From Pseudohalocynthiibacter aestuariivivens (GTDB taxonomy: Bacteria > Pseudomonadota > Alphaproteobacteria > Rhodobacterales > Rhodobacteraceae), in the NCBI RefSeq assembly GCF_011040495.1, contig NZ_CP049040.1, positions 1 through 64,000 of the forward strand: a stretch of 64,000 nt of DNA. Direction: 5' to 3'. Below, piece by piece: positions 61,946-64,000 of the stretch. Below the pieces are notes generated by a model that saw only the letters and a list, made by a program, of their open reading frames with translations, ran no database searches and had not been told where the DNA came from. The position numbers and the translations under genes are program-made. Position 1 is the stretch's first letter; every line of letters starts with the position of its first letter.

Positions 61946-63223
61946 ATGCCCGTGGAAAAGACGGATACGCTGATTGTTGGAGGCGGACAGGCTGGTATCG
62001 CGATGAGCGAGCATCTTGGCAAAGTCGGCATACCCCATCTTGTACTGGAAAAGAACCGAACGGCCGAGGCGTGGCGCACGGGGCGCTGGGACAATCTGGT
62101 TGCCAATGGCCCGGCCTGGCATGACCGTTTCCCAAACCTCGAGTTCGAGGGCAACGATCCGGATGAATTCGTCTCCAAGGACCGTTTCGCGCAGTACCTT
62201 GTTGATTACGCCGCGATGATCGACGCGCCGATCCGTGAGGGGGTCGAGGTTCTGGAGGCTGTGCGCCAGCCGGGAAATGGCGGTTTCCTGATCAAGACCA
62301 GCGAGGGCGACATCCACGCCCGCCGCATTGTCGCCGCCACGGGCGCATTCCAGCATCCGGTGATCCCGCCGATCGTGCCGGAAACCGCGGATGTGACGCA
62401 GATTCATTCCTTCCACTACAAGAACCCAGACCAGCTTCCTGAAGGTGCGGTCATGGTGGTCGGTGCCGGGTCTTCGGGCGCGCAGATCGCCGACGAACTG
62501 AACCGCGCGGGCCGCAAGGTCTTTCTGTCGGTCGGGCCGCATGACCGTCCGCCGCGCCGCTATCGGGGCCGGGATTTCGTCTGGTGGCTGGGTGTTCTGG
62601 GCCTGTGGGACATGGCGGCGCCTGAACCGGGCACCGAACATGTGACGATTTCCGTCAGCGGCGCCTATGGCGGGCGCACGATGGATTTCCGCCGCCTCGG
62701 AAACGAGGGTGTGATCCTGACCGGTTTGACTAAGGGGTATGGCAACGGCGTTCTGAGTTTCGCCGACGACCTGCGGGCCAACGTGGCGGCAGGGGATGCC
62801 AACTACAATGAACTTCTGGACATGGCCGATGCCTATGTCGCCCGCACCGGGCTGGATCTTCCCGAGGAACCCGAGGCACGCGAGGTCTTCTCCGATCCCG
62901 ATTGCCTGACCAATCCGCTGGGGTCGATCGACCTGGCCAGGGAAGGAGTGACCTCGATCATCTGGGCCACTGGCTTCCGGCAGGATTTCAATTGGCTCAA
63001 GATCGATGCATTCAATGAAAAGGGAGCACCGATCCATCAGCGCGGCCTGTCAAAAGAGCCGGACGTCTATTTCCTCGGCCTGCCATGGCAGTCGCGGCGC
63101 GGATCGTCCTTTCTCTGGGGTGTCTGGCATGACGCCAAGCACATCGCAGACCAGATCGCGATCCAGCGGTCGTACCTCGAATATGACGGCCAGGCTGCCA
63201 TCGTCCCCGCCGCCGCGGAATAA
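61946..63223 (+). CDS. Flavin-containing monooxygenase (class B-like)
   Basis: 425 residues after AGAGGGGG. FAD Rossmann GGGQAGIAMSEHLG near residue 12, NADP Rossmann VVGAGSSGAQIADEL near 170, and the ATG-like IIWATGFRQDFNWL near 350. Oxidises an N- or S-containing or ketone substrate that cannot be told from sequence. Together with RidA and DUF1028 genes it suggests catabolism of a nitrogen compound. Confidence 0.88.
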   Translation: MPVEKTDTLIVGGGQAGIAMSEHLGKVGIPHLVLEKNRTAEAWRTGRWDNLVANGPAWHDRFPNLEFEGNDPDEFVSKDRFAQYLVDYAAMIDAPIREGVEVLEAVRQPGNGGFLIKTSEGDIHARRIVAATGAFQHPVIPPIVPETADVTQIHSFHYKNPDQLPEGAVMVVGAGSSGAQIADELNRAGRKVFLSVGPHDRPPRRYRGRDFVWWLGVLGLWDMAAPEPGTEHVTISVSGAYGGRTMDFRRLGNEGVILTGLTKGYGNGVLSFADDLRANVAAGDANYNELLDMADAYVARTGLDLPEEPEAREVFSDPDCLTNPLGSIDLAREGVTSIIWATGFRQDFNWLKIDAFNEKGAPIHQRGLSKEPDVYFLGLPWQSRRGSSFLWGVWHDAKHIADQIAIQRSYLEYDGQAAIVPAAAE

Positions 63224-63240
63224 GTATGGGAGACCCGGAC

Positions 63241-63669
63241 ATGGAACACACGCGCATCCGAACCTTCAACACCTCGGATACCTATCCCGAACAGAACCTC
63301 GACAACGATCTGTGTCAGGCGGTGGTCACCCAGGGCGGCAAGACCGTCTGGCTGCGAGGGCAGTGCCCGCAGAACCTTGATGGCGCTAAGAACATCGAAA
63401 GCCACGATCCCGTCGAGCAGACTCACAAGGTCATGCAGAATATCCGCCAGCTGATCGAAGAGGCCGGCGGCGACATGCAGCATCTGGTCAAGGTAGTGGT
63501 TTACATCACCGACGTGCGCCACCGTGAGGCGGTCTATCGGACGATGGGCGAGTACATCAAGGGCGTGCATCCGGTCTCGACGGGACTCGTTGTGCAGGCG
63601 CTCGCGCGGCCTGAATGGCTGGTTGAAATCGATGGCACTGCCGTTATTCCGGAAGGTTTCCGGCGATGA
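63241..63669 (+). CDS. RidA/YjgF family imine deaminase
   Basis: 142 residues from ATG 63241, 10 nt after GGGAG; an ATG at 63226 is in frame. Family motifs are VWLRGQCPQNLDG, MQHLVKVVVYITDV and the C-terminal RPEWLVEIDGTAVIP with the catalytic Arg region. Hydrolyses reactive enamines or imines, probably made in this pathway. It overlaps the next gene by 4 nt. Confidence 0.92.
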   Translation: MEHTRIRTFNTSDTYPEQNLDNDLCQAVVTQGGKTVWLRGQCPQNLDGAKNIESHDPVEQTHKVMQNIRQLIEEAGGDMQHLVKVVVYITDVRHREAVYRTMGEYIKGVHPVSTGLVVQALARPEWLVEIDGTAVIPEGFRR

Positions 63670-64000
63670 CTTTTTCGCTCGTCGCACGCTGTGCCGAGAC
63701 CGGCATGTTCGGCGTGGCCGTCTCGTCCTCCTCTCCGGCCGTTGCCGCGCGCTGTGCCTATGCGCGCGCCGGAGTCGGGGCCGTCGCGTCCCAGAATGTC
63801 ACCGACCCGACCCTCGGTCCGCTGACACTGGACCTGATGGAGGGAGGCATGTCCGCTGAAGAGGCCATCGCCGAGATGCACGGACAGTCTAAATTCATGG
63901 AATACCGGCAAGTGCTGGCAGTGGAAGTGCATGGGCGCACGGCTATTCATTCGGGGCCGAAATCGCTGGGTATCTGGACACAAGCACAGGCCCAGGATGT
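63666..64000 (+). CDS. DUF1028 family protein (N-terminal part, cut by window end)
   Basis: Starts MTFSLVARCAETGMFGVAVSSSSPAVAARC, the unmistakable DUF1028 start with Ntn-hydrolase-like fold, continuing ASQNVTDPTLGPLTLDLMEGGMSAEEAIA. Often clustered with RidA and amidohydrolases. The gene runs beyond the window. Confidence 0.92.
   Translation, partial: MTFSLVARCAETGMFGVAVSSSSPAVAARCAYARAGVGAVASQNVTDPTLGPLTLDLMEGGMSAEEAIAEMHGQSKFMEYRQVLAVEVHGRTAIHSGPKSLGIWTQAQAQD

Noticed and set aside
1..64000. CRISPR array, tRNA or rRNA genes
   Set aside because: No regularly spaced repeats and no cloverleaf or rRNA sequence recognised on either strand by reading.

Overview
The window reads as GC-rich alphaproteobacterial DNA, most likely Rhodobacteraceae. 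Three things point there: a ScpB C-terminus at the left edge, an etfB-etfA pair and aspartase at the right, and an imuA-imuB-dnaE2 mutasome under a GTTC-N7-GTTC LexA box of the alphaproteobacterial type. Between about 0.1 and 58.3 kb lies a large accessory region: a conjugation-equipped island or integrated plasmid rich in defence and stress genes and insertion sequences. No integrase or clear att site is visible, so its present mobility is uncertain. No tRNA, rRNA or CRISPR array was recognised.

Layout. 0-4.4 kb: end of scpB, then an AAA ATPase / subtilase pair of the IetAS type and an unknown gene. 4.45-5.96 kb: an intact IS5/IS1182-like element. 6-11.5 kb: unknown genes, an HTH protein and a probable PBECR-type RNase toxin. 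12.07-20.72 kb: a three-gene operon (TerB-N/TerB protein, BrxD-like P-loop ATPase, DEAD/DEAH helicase). Its first two genes are each split by a different IS5-family element. Both insertions have 4-bp target duplications, and removing them restores uninterrupted frames of 840 and 435 residues. 20.7-23.6 kb: a truncated gene, an AbiE toxin-antitoxin pair and a pRiA4b ORF-3-like protein. 23.76-29.84 kb: a SOS operon of SRAP protein, imuA, imuB and dnaE2.

Conjugation machinery occupies 30.8-57.9 kb. DUF736, a small protein, a relaxosome accessory protein, a VirD2-like relaxase and VirD4 are on the plus strand. A VirB1-VirB11 type IV secretion operon runs on the minus strand from 57.2 to 45.9 kb. 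The convergent gap between virD4 and virB11 is a cargo pocket. It holds an orphan winged-helix/nucleotidyltransferase gene, an IS3 remnant, an IS66 element and a complete ABC-three-component (Lamassu-like) system: PD-(D/E)xK effector, middle component and SMC-like ATPase. The VirB operon contains a VirB5 paralogue with a lytic transglycosylase domain nested inside it.

58.1-64 kb: a decayed XRE regulator marks the edge of the accessory region. Core-type metabolism follows: etfA, etfB and aspartase on the minus strand, and a divergent flavin monooxygenase / RidA / DUF1028 operon on the plus strand, the last gene cut by the window end. The most interesting material is the twice-interrupted TerB/BrxD/helicase module, the defence pocket inside the conjugation genes, the nested VirB5-transglycosylase protein and a highly structured segment at 31.4-31.75 kb.
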